Source: Lates calcarifer (taxonomy: Eukaryota; Chordata; Actinopteri; Centropomidae). From it: a stretch of DNA of 64,000 nucleotides. The notes under the pieces are model-generated. The model did not search any database and had not been told where the DNA came from. It saw nothing but the letters and a program-made list of their open reading frames with translations. Where the stretch lies: NCBI RefSeq assembly GCF_001640805.2, contig NC_066833.1, positions 10,606,473-10,670,472 of the forward strand, given 5' to 3'. Numbering within the stretch: position 1 is the first letter of the stretch; each line of letters begins with the position of its first letter. The position numbers were made by a program, and so were the translations under genes. This document shows positions 1 to 10,580 of the stretch, in pieces.

Positions 1-273
1 TATCTGTTTGTTTAACCTGTGTGTATACAGAAATGTAAAAACGACAATTTTTAGGAGGAGTAACAGTCTAGGAAACAGACTATAAAACAACTGGTGTCCA
101 CAGCAGCAAATATTTATGGTTCAGTGGTTAAACGGACTCAGGGCTCAATTTAACACGAGTTAAAATGACTCCCAGACTAATCATTTTCCTCTGTGTGTAC
201 ATATATAAACACACACACTGAACATACTGTGTCTGTTCACAAGGGAAGGAGTGAGTGTGTTTTCATACACACT

Positions 274-297
274 CACACACACACACACACACACACA
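274..297. repeat. (CA)12 microsatellite
   Basis: Uninterrupted CA dinucleotide run on the plus strand. Confidence 0.95.
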
Positions 298-515
298 GTC
301 AGAGGGCACACAGTGTGTAATAAATCAAGGGTGTAAGCATGTGGGAGAGCATCCTCTTCTCAGTGCATCGCCTTCTCATGTCCCCTCCACTAACCACACA
401 CAAAACATAATTTTTACTTCTTCACGCACAGACAGCAAAGAAAAACACACACAGTCATTCCTCAATGTACGGACACACACAACACGGTGTTCACACTGCT
501 TCCAGAGACGACTGT

Positions 516-517
<2 letters not shown>

Positions 518-553
<36 letters not shown>
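518..553. repeat. (CA)18 microsatellite
   Basis: Uninterrupted CA run on the plus strand. Confidence 0.95.
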
Positions 554-556
<3 letters not shown>

Positions 557-1256
557 GCACTCTGTCTTTCCACAGTGCCACTCCTCACCATGTGCGCTTG
601 CAACACACATGCACAAAGATGATTTCCTCTGAAAACACACCCCAATACAGATAAAAGGAAATTGAGTGCAGGCGCATATGGCCAGAAGCACTCTTTTTGT
701 CTCTTGACACCAAGACTTTATATCTCTGTCTATCAGTCACCATGTCATCTCTCTCTGTCTGCGACCGTCATCTCCGTCAGGCTCACAACAGGAAAACACA
801 GCTGGGCTTCTGCTCTTTCCCCTATCATTTCACTTTCTTCCCTCTTTTCTGTCTGTCTCTGCTACATCTCCTTCTGTCCCCCTCTCTCTCTCTCTCTCTC
901 CCTCTCCCTCTCTTGCTGTTCTGTTGATATACTGCTATAAATTTAAGGAAAAAAATCCATCCGGTTGTTTCATTACAGAACCTCAAAGGCTGTTTTCCCT
1001 CTGTGTCTCTCACTCTCTTTCTCTTCTGTTACATCAGTGCTGAAAACACAGCCTCGTGTGTTTATTACAGAGAGCAGAAAACCTCATTCAACAGGGCCAA
1101 AGGCCTTGCAATTACTTGCTTGGGTACTCATTTATAGATGTTAGCTTTGTTTTAGGTGTGTGTGGGTGTGAGTGTGTGTGTGAATTCACTATTTTCCCCC
1201 TGTTTTCAATCCATTAAACTGCAGGACCCGTCAGGGGTGACAAAATATGGATGAAG

Positions 1257-1295
1257 GCCTGCTCCTGTTCCTGACTTGCAGGAACAGGGGCAGGC
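1257..1295 (+). repeat. 17-bp inverted repeat (hairpin) with 5-nt loop
   Basis: Arm GCCTGCTCCTGTTCCTG at 1257-1273 and CAGGAACAGGGGCAGGC at 1279-1295 pair along their full length; the single non-Watson-Crick position becomes a G-U pair in plus-strand RNA. The loop is ACTTG. Confidence 0.85.
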
Positions 1296-1299
1296 TACT

Positions 1300-1345
1300 G
1301 GGCCAGCAGGGAATTGAACCCGTGACCCTCTGGGTGTTCAACACA
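1300..1345 (-). repeat. possible tRNA-derived SINE remnant (B-box-like)
   Basis: In the minus-strand sense, GGGTCACGGGTTCAATTCCC contains GTTCAATTCC, which fits the RNA polymerase III B box (GWTCRANNC). No clear A box was found and the ends are not defined, so this is tentative. The hairpin at 1257-1295 lies just downstream of it in the same sense. Confidence 0.3.
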
Positions 1346-1644
1346 AAGTCAGACACAGTGAACTCATGCCCTCGCTATGGCCTTAATACCAGAAACTGTG
1401 ACCAGTTAAATGATGGAAAAATGCCTAAAGGCCCCAAAAGACTTAATGGGATTGTGGTAGCAGACTGTAATTACAAGTGTGTATGTGTGTGTGTCTGTTT
1501 GTGTGCTGCAGCTTGTCGGTGTGTGTGTGTGTTGGTGTCAGCGTGTAAAAGTGTAATTATGAAGTCTCACTCTTAGGATTTGGGGGCTGGCGGGTGCTTT
1601 CTGATTTCCCTTGGTGCGCACTGAAACATTTCCTCAGCACATGT

Positions 1645-1648
<4 letters not shown>

Positions 1649-1676
<28 letters not shown>
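1649..1676. repeat. (CA)14 microsatellite
   Basis: CA run on the plus strand. Confidence 0.9.
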
Positions 1677-2891
1677 TTTGATGTATCTGCTTTAATGTAC
1701 TGTATATGTACATAAGAGCGCACAAACTGTGTGAGTCTTTAGATTTTTTGTGCGCACGTGTGTTTGTGTGAAAGTCTAACCTTGTTGCTGTCCTTCAGCA
1801 GCTTTTAAATTGGCACTGCAGTGTTTCTGTTTGTGCATATATGTCTTTGTGTGTGCGACATCTGACAACTATATACATATTGTCCACGGACATGAATCTA
1901 GTGCTCATTTTTTCACTATAATCAGCTTTGTTCAGGGTCACCAAACAGACTTGAAACTCTATCTGAGCTGCTGCGACACTATCGCTGTTTTAACTGCAGC
2001 TTTATAAACTCTTCAGTGAGATGTCTTTAGTTGTCTATCGCTGCCATGCACAAATACTCTATAAAGACTGTCAAGAAATCTTCTCTAAAGTGTTGTGAAT
2101 CAATGCTAAGCTTGACCCCAGTGTCAGAATTTAAATATGCATTTTCTGCCTAGTGCATGGGGTGTATTTTACACTGCTGTGCAACTTCAGCTGGAGTTTT
2201 AATCTTCCTGTTTGCGCTTATCAACCCAAGTTGGAGTGATCACTCACAGTAAGAGTCATTTGTGTAACTTTGTATCATAAACAGCCATGAAGTGACAGGT
2301 AGAGATTTGCCCTCTGTCACAAGAATGTCAACCTGTGAGTTTAAATAGATAATGATGAATTGGTTTGAGAGAAAGAGTTTGTGCACACTTATTGTTTCTG
2401 TTACAGCAGATTAAACAGCCCCCCTTCCTTCCCCCCAGCTCTGCAGTGTGAGGAGGTGTAAGGGGATATGAAGCAACCCTGAGGTGTTAAACTCCTAAAT
2501 TCACTCTTAACAGTCTCTGTCTAAAAGCCTTCAGTAACAATCAGCTAATGGACTACACCTGCAACCCAGCTCAAGTTATTATGAGTGCTTGTGTGTGTGT
2601 TTTGTGCATGTGTGCAGGTTTCCACCTGTGTTAAGAGACATGGGAAGCTGACACCAGGGTGAACAGATGCTTGACTCTACACCTCAAGCCTTTCCTCTTC
2701 AAACAGTACTTTTACCTCTCTGTTCAAAGCTGAAAGGTTACAGAATACTGTTCACTTCTTCACCTGCACACACCTATTCTACTGAATAACATGTGTGCAG
2801 TAGTCAAAAGGCAACTAACTGGGTCTTGCATGTGCAGGATAGAAAAGGAGTATGATGAGGAATATGTTCACCTCAAGGGAAAGAAAAGAAC

Positions 2892-2893
<2 letters not shown>

Positions 2894-2944
<51 letters not shown>
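2894..2944. repeat. (GT)25 microsatellite
   Basis: Uninterrupted 51-bp GT run, among the longest dinucleotide arrays in the window and likely length-polymorphic. Confidence 0.95.
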
Positions 2945-2945
<1 letters not shown>

Positions 2946-3259
2946 TCGTGTGGTCGTGTCGTGAGCCTGCAGGGCCTCAGTCAGTCAGCCAGTGAGGACC
3001 AGCACAGACGTGCTGAATTATTCAAATGTCCGTGCTGTGTATTTTGTGTGTATGTGTGTGGATAGAGTTATAAAATAGTAAAACAAACCCCATCTCCTCT
3101 CATTTCATCACACATGGACAAATACACACACACACACACAGAGCTCAGGGAGGAAACCTGTCTTTGACAGCTGAATCAGAGTGTGTGTTGGAGTGTGTTT
3201 GTGACAGTACAGTGCACAAATCTCACAAACCAAATGACACATGGCACCCTGATAATATC

Positions 3260-3860
3260 CCCCTTTGTCCCTCTCCACTCTTTTACTCTCAGTTTTTCTT
3301 TCTTCATTTGTCACAAACTCTTGCTCTCCTCTGACCTCTCCCTCGCTCCTGCCTTCCCTTCACCTCACAGCCTCCCTCCCTCTACTCTGTCGTTTTATTT
3401 TCCTTCCCCTCTCCTGACATCCTTTTCAGGCTGTGTTGCTGAGACCTCTGATCTATCCAGAGGGACTTCTGGTCAACACCCTTGTCTGCTTTTCTCATTA
3501 ATTCCCCCTCTCCTCCTCAGCTCTGTTCATCCATCCATCCCTCTTTCTTTTGCTCCGTGGTTCCCCTGTGGACACTTCTTTTTCCCTCCTTCTGCCTCTC
3601 TCTTTCACTCACTTGTTCCCCTATGAACCTTGCTTTTCTCCCTCTGGTTTCCACCTCTCTTCCTCCCTCTGCACCGCTCAATTCCTCCTCTCTCCATCAG
3701 CCCAACACTCGACTGGCTGACCTTTTGCTTGTGTTTTTCTGTCTCTCTTTCTTTACTAATTTTTTTTCAACTTTCATACACTTTCCTCTCATCGTGATCC
3801 CTCCCTCTCATTCCGCCCACGTCTCCCTCCTCCATCCTTCTCTCTCCATCCATTCTCCCT
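3260..3860. repeat. pyrimidine-rich tract, about 600 bp
   Basis: The plus strand is strongly C/T-biased (many CCCTCT, TTCCTC, CATCCATC stretches), so the nrp2 pre-mRNA is purine-rich here. Open frames across it encode only Ser/Leu/Pro-rich low-complexity sequence and are not genes. Confidence 0.8.
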
Positions 3861-6800
3861 CCCACAGATTAAGGTGGGAATAGGAGGTTTTGGTCTTGGC
3901 CGAGGTCCAGTGTTGTAATGGCCATAGACAGCTCTGCCTGCGGCAATTCAGGAGGGCTACGTAATGACATTTGTACCACATCAAGCTTAAATGTACCTCA
4001 ACTAACAGAAGGTCTCAAACTCCTCCAGACAAAGACTCAAACTGAGACAACATCATTTCTCACCCTGAGACCTCAGGTCACTGAAAATTACTGCCTTTCT
4101 CTTGTCATGTGGGCAACCTCCCATAACCAGGCTCACAGCCAATTTTGCTCACTGAATCATAGCACAGCTTGAGTTATAGAGATAGTGTCATTATTATTAT
4201 TTTTTTTTCATTCCTGCATAATACAGATTCGCATGAAATGACCTGACATGACCTGATCATCAAGAGAGGATATGAAAAAGCTTTGCCGCTCAGTAAAAAG
4301 AGGAGATGCTGATAAAGAAATACACAGTTTGGATAAAAAGAAAGACAAAGCAAGTAAAGTTGGCTAAGAATCAACCACTTACTCTGGTGCATGTTTCTTG
4401 AGTCAATATCTGTCATTTGTGTGCCTGTCAGTACAATGTAGGAGCAAATGCTCTGTGGATATTACTTTCCCCCTCTTTCCAAAACGTTTCTGCAAGTTAA
4501 CATTTATTCCATATGTCCCATCTGGTTCACAACAGGGCTTTAATGACATTATCAAATACATTACAGATCACACAAATCATCATGATGTTGTGTGACAGTG
4601 GCGCCGCCCCTATGGGCTGGCTCCCAGATGTTAAAAGCCAGTGTGTGTGCGTTTGTGTGTCTGTGTGTGTGTGTGCACAGTGGCTGCTTTATTAAGAGTT
4701 ACTCATCTAAGACAAATGTTAACACATAACAAAAATGAGGCTGTAAGCATATATTTGTCCACAAGCGTGTGTGCATTTGTGTGTGTCTTTGCTTTTATGT
4801 ACATGAATGACTGTGTCGTGCTCGAGCTCCGGCCGTACACTGCGCTCATGCTTTTCTTTCCTTTCTGCCCATGTGGCTCCGTTTAATTTTTGTCCTCCTT
4901 TAATGCCTCTTGCTCATAAAACACTAATTCAATAATTCTTCCAGATTAACACACACACAGAAACACACAACAGAAACCCACACACACCGAGCCGTCACTG
5001 TAGCCAAGCACACACAGTCATTTGTTCAGGCAGCATAAACTTGCCTGTCTATCCCATGATGACTTTCTCAGCGACGTATGGGGGGAGGGAGGGAGAATGA
5101 ATGATGGAGTGTTGAGGGAGGGGAATAGAGGAGAGATGTGCAAGAGTGCAAGACAGGAAGGATAAGGTGAATGAAGATATGAAGAGAGTGAATGAGTGGA
5201 CAAAAAAAGGAGGGACTGATGGATGTAGAGAACTGGAAGCGAAAGGGTGAGTGAATGAAAATGCAAAGGAGGAGATGGATGGATAGATGGACAGTTCAGA
5301 GCTAGATCAACACATGAAACAGAAAGGAGCTGGGGCACTCCAGTGTATACCTGGAATCATTGAGACGCTATGCTCCCTCAACAGTAGTAACTTAGCGATT
5401 TTGACATAAGGCTTTCGTGCAGATTTAAATTGAGACAAAGAAAAATATCACATGCTTACAACTGATCCCTGCATGAAGTGATCCAGGATCTGCTCTCAAT
5501 TATAAAAACTATTTCCTTGAATTATCCTGTGAATGCAGACGCAGCGTTTTACACACCCAAACTATAAAACACTCTGCCAAAAGACCTTTTTGGCCAAAGC
5601 TGCTGAGTGATTTATGTGTCTTTCTAACGTAAAACACACACTCTCACTCACACCGCCTGAAAGAAGATAGAGACAGTCGGGGTGGCAAGGCAGATGCTGA
5701 CTGGCCGTCTGAGGTGTGTCAGCTGAGAAGGGACATCAGGCGCTGAGATGCTGACACCATCGTTTCATCATCGGATAAATGACCATCACTCTGTTTGTCT
5801 TTTTTTTCTTTTTCAGCTCTCCTCTCTAAATTCACTCTGCCTTCTCTCTAATCTCTCCCTCTCAGAACAGAGGAAGCTGCATAACATAGAGCCCAATCTG
5901 TAAGACTGTATAGAGTAAATATATATAATGCATTGACAAGACAGTGACATACAGTGGTGGATCAAATGAAATGACTGACGACCCTGAGCTGAACTGTCAG
6001 ATTACTGCACAGACGGGCTCACCAGGAGGCCAAATGGCTCAAAAGACCCTCGCCAGTTGGCTTGAGGTTTGTGCGTGCGACGGATATTCTACCAGAAGCT
6101 GCGACTGATTTATTCTAAACCCCTCCTCCTAAAAGACACATATTTATATGCAAATGCACGCACACACACACACCGCTATACTCCTCCCTGAGCGTTCGGC
6201 TCTGAGGCAGCTTTTCAGGGTTATGGGGGGGAATCAAGGGGGATTATGGGTGATGACACCGACAACAAGCCTCAAAACATTATCATTTATCCGTTTTTCA
6301 TCTTGGATTTTTTTTAGCCTGGTGTCACCAAAATATTGCTGATCGGATGGTAAAATAACTGATTGATCAGCTGATTTCACCTTCTTTTTTTCCATTTATT
6401 GTACAATAATTTAAGTTTATTCCATACTACACTAAAAAAGACGAAAATCATTATTTTCCATTTGATTTAACCTCAACTAAGCCAAATAGCTATAAACCCA
6501 ATAAAAAAACTTGCTTTACACCTTCTTCATCCTTTTTCTTTCTTCCTCATCTTAATTATTCTGACTAACTTTCTCCACAGTTCCTGGTGTTTTATCCATC
6601 AATCATTTGTCAGGGAGTTAGCTTCAGCAATAATCCTTATGGGATCTGCCGTCCACAGAGGAACCCCAGATGGTCAATCTGGATCTCCTGTTTCCCTCTT
6701 GCAGCAAAAGAATTATCTGAATGTACAGTATGCATCTGTGAGTGTTTGCATGAGTTACTGTTCATGAAGGAATAAGGATTTATAGCACAAAACTAGACGT

Positions 6801-7431
6801 GGCATTAGACCACAGGACAAACATATGTGACCGCAAGCAGGGGGAAAACGGCCGTGATGGAAAAAAAAGCCAAAACCACTGGAATGCTCCTTCACTTTAA
6901 TTGTACTTGCAACCATTTTAAAGACCCTCAGAGCTGGCTGCTTCATTTCCACCCAGCATCCCGACTGCAGCACACTCACTGATGACACACCGTGCCTTCA
7001 CACCTCTGAGAGAAACAACTTAGAAACATGTCCAACCTGGTCAAACATTAGGCAGAACTCTGACCAGTAAGTAACAGAAACCAGATGGGATGTGAAGAGC
7101 AGACTGCAGTGTAAATGTAGTTGCATGCAGTGATGTAAGGATCATTTGGAGCTCGGAGATGTGCGCTGATTCTAGCTTGGTCATAAACCTTTAAACGAAG
7201 CCAACTGAATAGCAGTGGAACGGCTGTAATTGCAGACACCGGTTGAATTTTGGGCGTGCGGTCAACCCTTGCTGCATATATTCCATCTCACATTTCTCTC
7301 TACCACTTCCATGTGGGTGCATGTGGAGGCATGTGTGTCACCTAAGAGCATCCAGTCTTTCTTTAATTGGCCTGACTACTTTGCAAGCCCTCCTAAGGCA
7401 ATGTGTGTTTGTGCATGAGCCCGAGCCCTAC

Positions 7432-7587
7432 CTTGTGATTCTTGCCGTGTCTGTAGACCATCCAGTCCTCTCCGTTGGTGCTGACCTCAAGCTTGAAGGT
7501 GGTGACATGGTACGCATTTTGAGTTTCCTTTGAAATGGCGCCCTGTGTGGCGATGCCCGTCAGCACTTTCAAAGTATGGAGGTCCAC
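7432..7587 (-). CDS. nrp2: nrp2 coding exon 7: middle of b1 (F5/8 type C) domain
   Basis: 156 nt, phase 0 at both ends, encoding residues 332-383. The sequence VDLHTLKVLTGIATQGAISK, then ETQNAYHV and LEVSTNGEDWMVYRHGKNHK, matches human NRP2 with few changes. Ser350, Thr353 and Tyr357 are the remaining ligand-pocket residues that cradle the C-terminal Arg of VEGF and of furin-processed semaphorins (family knowledge). The acceptor is TGGCCAACAG and the donor AATCACAAG|GTAGGG. Reading through the donor would add 12 codons and then stop. The next exon, which should begin with VFQ-like sequence in other NRP2 genes, is not visible between here and the left edge. Confidence 0.97.
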
Positions 7588-8609
7588 CTGTTGGCCAGGA
7601 AGAGCAAAGACTTTTTAACAAAGATGAAAACATCATAAACAAAACACTATTCCAGCACTATTGTTTAAGTGAAACCAAATTCCTTTACCACTCTATCACC
7701 TATTTCTGTTGTTACACCCTTCATACACCTTACATAACGTCCTCATGACCAAATAGACTCACAAATAAAAACCCAAACTTATCGGCAACCATTTCTCACC
7801 CTCACTCCTCTCCTTTCCTCCCCTCCTCATCTCCTTCTCTGTGTTTCTCTCCTCTCTGTGTCTCTCTGCTGGCAGATCGATAGTAATGACCTGGGGCTCA
7901 TTTTAATTTCCTCCCATACAATAGCCATAATCACCTCCCCATCCTGATTGTGGATGCTATGCTACGTGTCTGGCATGCTGCTAGCTGTGTTGCATTATAC
8001 GTGGACGGCAGTGTGTGCTGGATGTGGACTTTAAACTGTATTTCAAGGTCCCTCAAGTAGGTACATTATTCATGTGGATGAGTGGAGATGAGTGGATCAA
8101 GTGGAGCAATGTAGCTCTCAGTATCATACAGGAAGTAAAAGACAACAAAGATTTCTATAGATTCTCTTCATTTTGTCAAGGAGGCTGTGTTTAGGAATAT
8201 ATTTTAACACAGCACATCTGAAACTGTTTGTTACTTGTATTTCATGTTTTTTTTTTAACTATCCCTTCAAACGAATTATGTTCTCTGCATGTTGGGGCTG
8301 TGTAAGGAGATCCTAGCCTGCACTCAGCAAAGCAGTTTTTTAAAAGAATAAAAAATCAGGCTTGCAGACAGAGCCATGCAGCAGACAAGTAAAGAGCATA
8401 AGATGAGAGAGGTTCTACTGTAGGTTGTAACATTTATTCTCCTCCATTGGAGCTGTTGAAACCTGTAGATTAATCAGAACTTGTTGTGTGTGTGCATGTG
8501 AGGAAGTGTGTGTGCTGTGTGTCCCACCGGGGTATAGTACAAAACACCGCGGGAGGTAAAATGCTGCGTTTGTTATCTGTCAGAGAGACAGGTGTTTTAG
8601 ATTACTTCC

Positions 8610-8643
<34 letters not shown>
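8610..8643. repeat. (AC)17 microsatellite
   Basis: Uninterrupted AC run in intron 6. Confidence 0.95.
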
Positions 8644-8645
<2 letters not shown>

Positions 8646-8910
8646 GCTGTGTGCTTAGGGCCAGACAGAGATCCACCAAGACAACTAATCGATAGTCCGG
8701 AACCAAGGAGAGGAACAGATGAGTGGAGAAGGAGAGGTGAGGGAGAGCGAGAAAGAGAAAGAGAGAGAAGGAGGTGAAGAACAAATGAGAGAGAGAGATG
8801 CGAAGTGAGGCTTCCCAGGAAAGGTTCCTCATCAATCACAGAGCTGTTAGAATAATGGAGCCACCAGTGCTCACATCATTAATCTGCACCACACCTCACT
8901 GGACCAGGCT

Positions 8911-8955
8911 AGAACAGAACAGAACAGAACAGAACAGAACAGAACAGAACAGAAC
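8911..8955. repeat. (AGAAC)9 pentanucleotide array
   Basis: Nine perfect copies of AGAAC in intron 6, a clean array of an unusual unit compared with the CA/TG tracts elsewhere. Confidence 0.97.
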
Positions 8956-10179
8956 TACGTTAGCTACCTCAGAGAAAGTGCCATAGAGAAAGAGATTTAA
9001 ACCACACACGTGGCTCTTGAGCCAACATGGCAGTGCGCACATGCCTGAGCTGCGATGGCACACATATCAACACACACACACACACACACACACACACGTA
9101 CACAGTTATAAGAGATCACGGGATGCACGATGCAAGAAGGAGAGGCACATTGGCATTTAGGACAGCTGCTTGTCAAGACAGGAGCTGTTGCACACACACA
9201 CACACACATACATACACACATATGCAAGGGCTTTGGTCTCTGCTAGGTGTTAACGCAGGGGAACAGCTGAGAGCCTCTGTGGCATGCAGCGACCTGACCA
9301 CAACACCGGTGACCACAGAGACGCAGAGCGACAGCATAAGACAGATAGAAGCTGCTTCTCCAGACGACTGTCGAACCAATTTTACGCAAAGACTTGATGT
9401 GTCACAAACAATCAAAAAGAGTCATAAAAAAACCTTTCAGCAGCTGATTCATGTTAAACAAGTTCTTTAATGTCAGCTAAATTTGAGAGTGGGTTGGGGA
9501 GAGACAGCCCTCAGCTGCACTGAGGTAAGACAGGAAGGATGTGTGAGACTGATGGGACCTTGGCCTTGGGCTGCTTCTTGGCTACAGCACCTTCCTGTAT
9601 TTTTCTGGCGCAGGGTCTGGCTACAGTGGAGCTCTGAAAATCAGAACCACTGCTTCTGTCTGTCTGTGACGATCTGATTGTGACATCGTTCCTCCGCTTT
9701 AACAGAGGAGGAGCTGTCCAAACACAAATTAAAATAAGAGAAGCTGCCTCCTACAAGAAAGTCAGGCTTCATCTCTGCAGTCAGCCACAAAAGCCATTTT
9801 GCCGCCACCTTCCTTTTTTCAACCTGAGGTGTGGGACCCTGCAAGCTAAATTTAAGAGGTCTTTTAATTATTTACTGTTCATTTTATCACTTGAAAAGAA
9901 TTTTACAAATAAAATAAAAATATCTGAGAAGCCCCATCATGCTGCCCATGTCAAAGGCTAGCTACCTGGCACTGCTTTGGTTTAAGGCGTCACAGATTAA
10001 AGAGGTTTAGAGCTGCTAGCTTTCAAAACTGGCTTTCAACACTCAGATGGGTTTACTGCAGTGGTCAGCAATTAAGAAGACAAGGCTGTCATGTTGCTGT
10101 CAGTCATTTTTGAAATTGAATTGGATAAAAGTGGAGGTATAACTGCAGTCTACTGTGCAGCAGTTGATGACAATCATAC

Positions 10180-10349
10180 CTGTATGTACTCCCTGTTGCT
10201 GTCTTCGTTGGGCGTCCATCCATTGTCGTTGTAATTGAGTCGGGCCTGTCGTGGCAGCCAGTGGTTATCGTAAAAAGTAGATGAGGCTGTGATCTGGTCA
10301 TCTGTGATCTTTCCTGACTCCATACCAAATGCATTACTACAGTGGAAAG
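10180..10349 (-). CDS. nrp2: nrp2 coding exon 6: start of b1 (F5/8 type C) domain
   Basis: 170 nt completing codon 275 and encoding residues 276-331. It begins FHCSNAFGMESGKITDDQIT; Cys278 is the first cysteine of b1 and should pair with one near residue 428, outside this window. Next come ASSTFYDNHW (296-305) and NGWTPNEDSNREYIQ. Ligand-pocket positions known from NRP1/NRP2 b1 crystal structures are Trp305, Thr320 and Asp324 here, all conserved. Asp302 matches the NRP2-type Asp301, where NRP1 has Thr299. Phe300 stands where human NRP2 and NRP1 have the pocket Tyr. The acceptor is CTCCCTTTAG and the donor ATACAG|GTATGA, phase 0. Confidence 0.97.
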
Positions 10350-10424
10350 CTAAAGGGAGAGGAGAGATTACGATTATTCTTCTACCATTTAAAACACAAC
10401 CAGTGAGATTTAACTTATACTTAC
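10350..10424 (-). other. nrp2: nrp2 intron 5, 75 nt, in frame and without stop
   Basis: Begins GTAAGT and ends CCCTTTAG in the minus-strand sense. The length is 25 codons exactly, and the frame of exon 5 continues through to exon 6 with no stop. Sequence similarity to neuropilins stops at each edge, which marks it as an intron. See the finding on possible retention. Confidence 0.9.
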
Positions 10425-10580
10425 TCTCACTGACTTCCTTGTGTGTCATGTTGTATCGAGCTGAGAAGCCATCTTTAGCCACAGCCATGTCGGTGTGGAA
10501 GGACAGAGAGAGAATCCCAGTAGACGACTGGATCTCAGGAGGCACCCGGGTCCCACAGTAACGACCGATCAGGGGGCCCA
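10425..10580 (-). CDS. nrp2: nrp2 coding exon 5: end of CUB2 (a2)
   Basis: 156 nt completing Val223 and running to Glu274, plus one base of codon 275. It contains GPLIGRYCGT with Cys231, expected to pair with Cys209, and SSTGILSLSFHTDMAVAKDG followed by FSARYN, which is almost identical to human NRP2. Asn266 in the sequon NMT is an extra glycosylation site that I do not recall in human NRP2, which reads YYLVHQ at this place. The acceptor is ATCGACAG and the donor CAGTGAGA|GTAAGT. The exon is symmetric (phase 1-1). It is separated from exon 6 by only 75 nt, and the reading frame stays open across that intron. Confidence 0.97.

Larger units (their letters stand above)
1..7431 (-). other. nrp2: nrp2 intron 7 (incomplete; continues past left edge)
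   Basis: No further exon of b1 was found here. The stretch holds CA/TG tracts (274-297, 518-553, 1649-1676, 2894-2944), a CT tract (about 882-914), a C/T-rich tract of about 600 bp (3260-3860), a purine-rich patch (5080-5290), and a hairpin next to a tRNA-like B box (1257-1345). Apart from these it is ordinary AT-leaning sequence with nothing I can name. Confidence 0.8.
7588..10179 (-). other. nrp2: nrp2 intron 6
   Basis: 2.6-kb intron between the first two b1 exons. It contains CA tracts at 8610-8643, about 9071-9098 and about 9190-9208, and a pentanucleotide array at 8911-8955. No other gene or exon was seen. Confidence 0.85.

Noticed and set aside
3183..3883. Overlapping open frames of 147 and 133 codons, plus strand
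   Set aside because: Low-complexity Ser/Pro/Leu/Phe translations of the pyrimidine tract.
6587..6775. Possible next nrp2 exon (end of b1) in intron 7
   Set aside because: No match to the expected VFQ...RIRPQTW...FGC region on the minus strand anywhere in 1-7431; the exon must lie outside the window.
10289..10561. 90-codon plus-strand frame opposite exons 5 and 6
   Set aside because: Shadow of the nrp2 coding strand; it crosses both exons and the intron.
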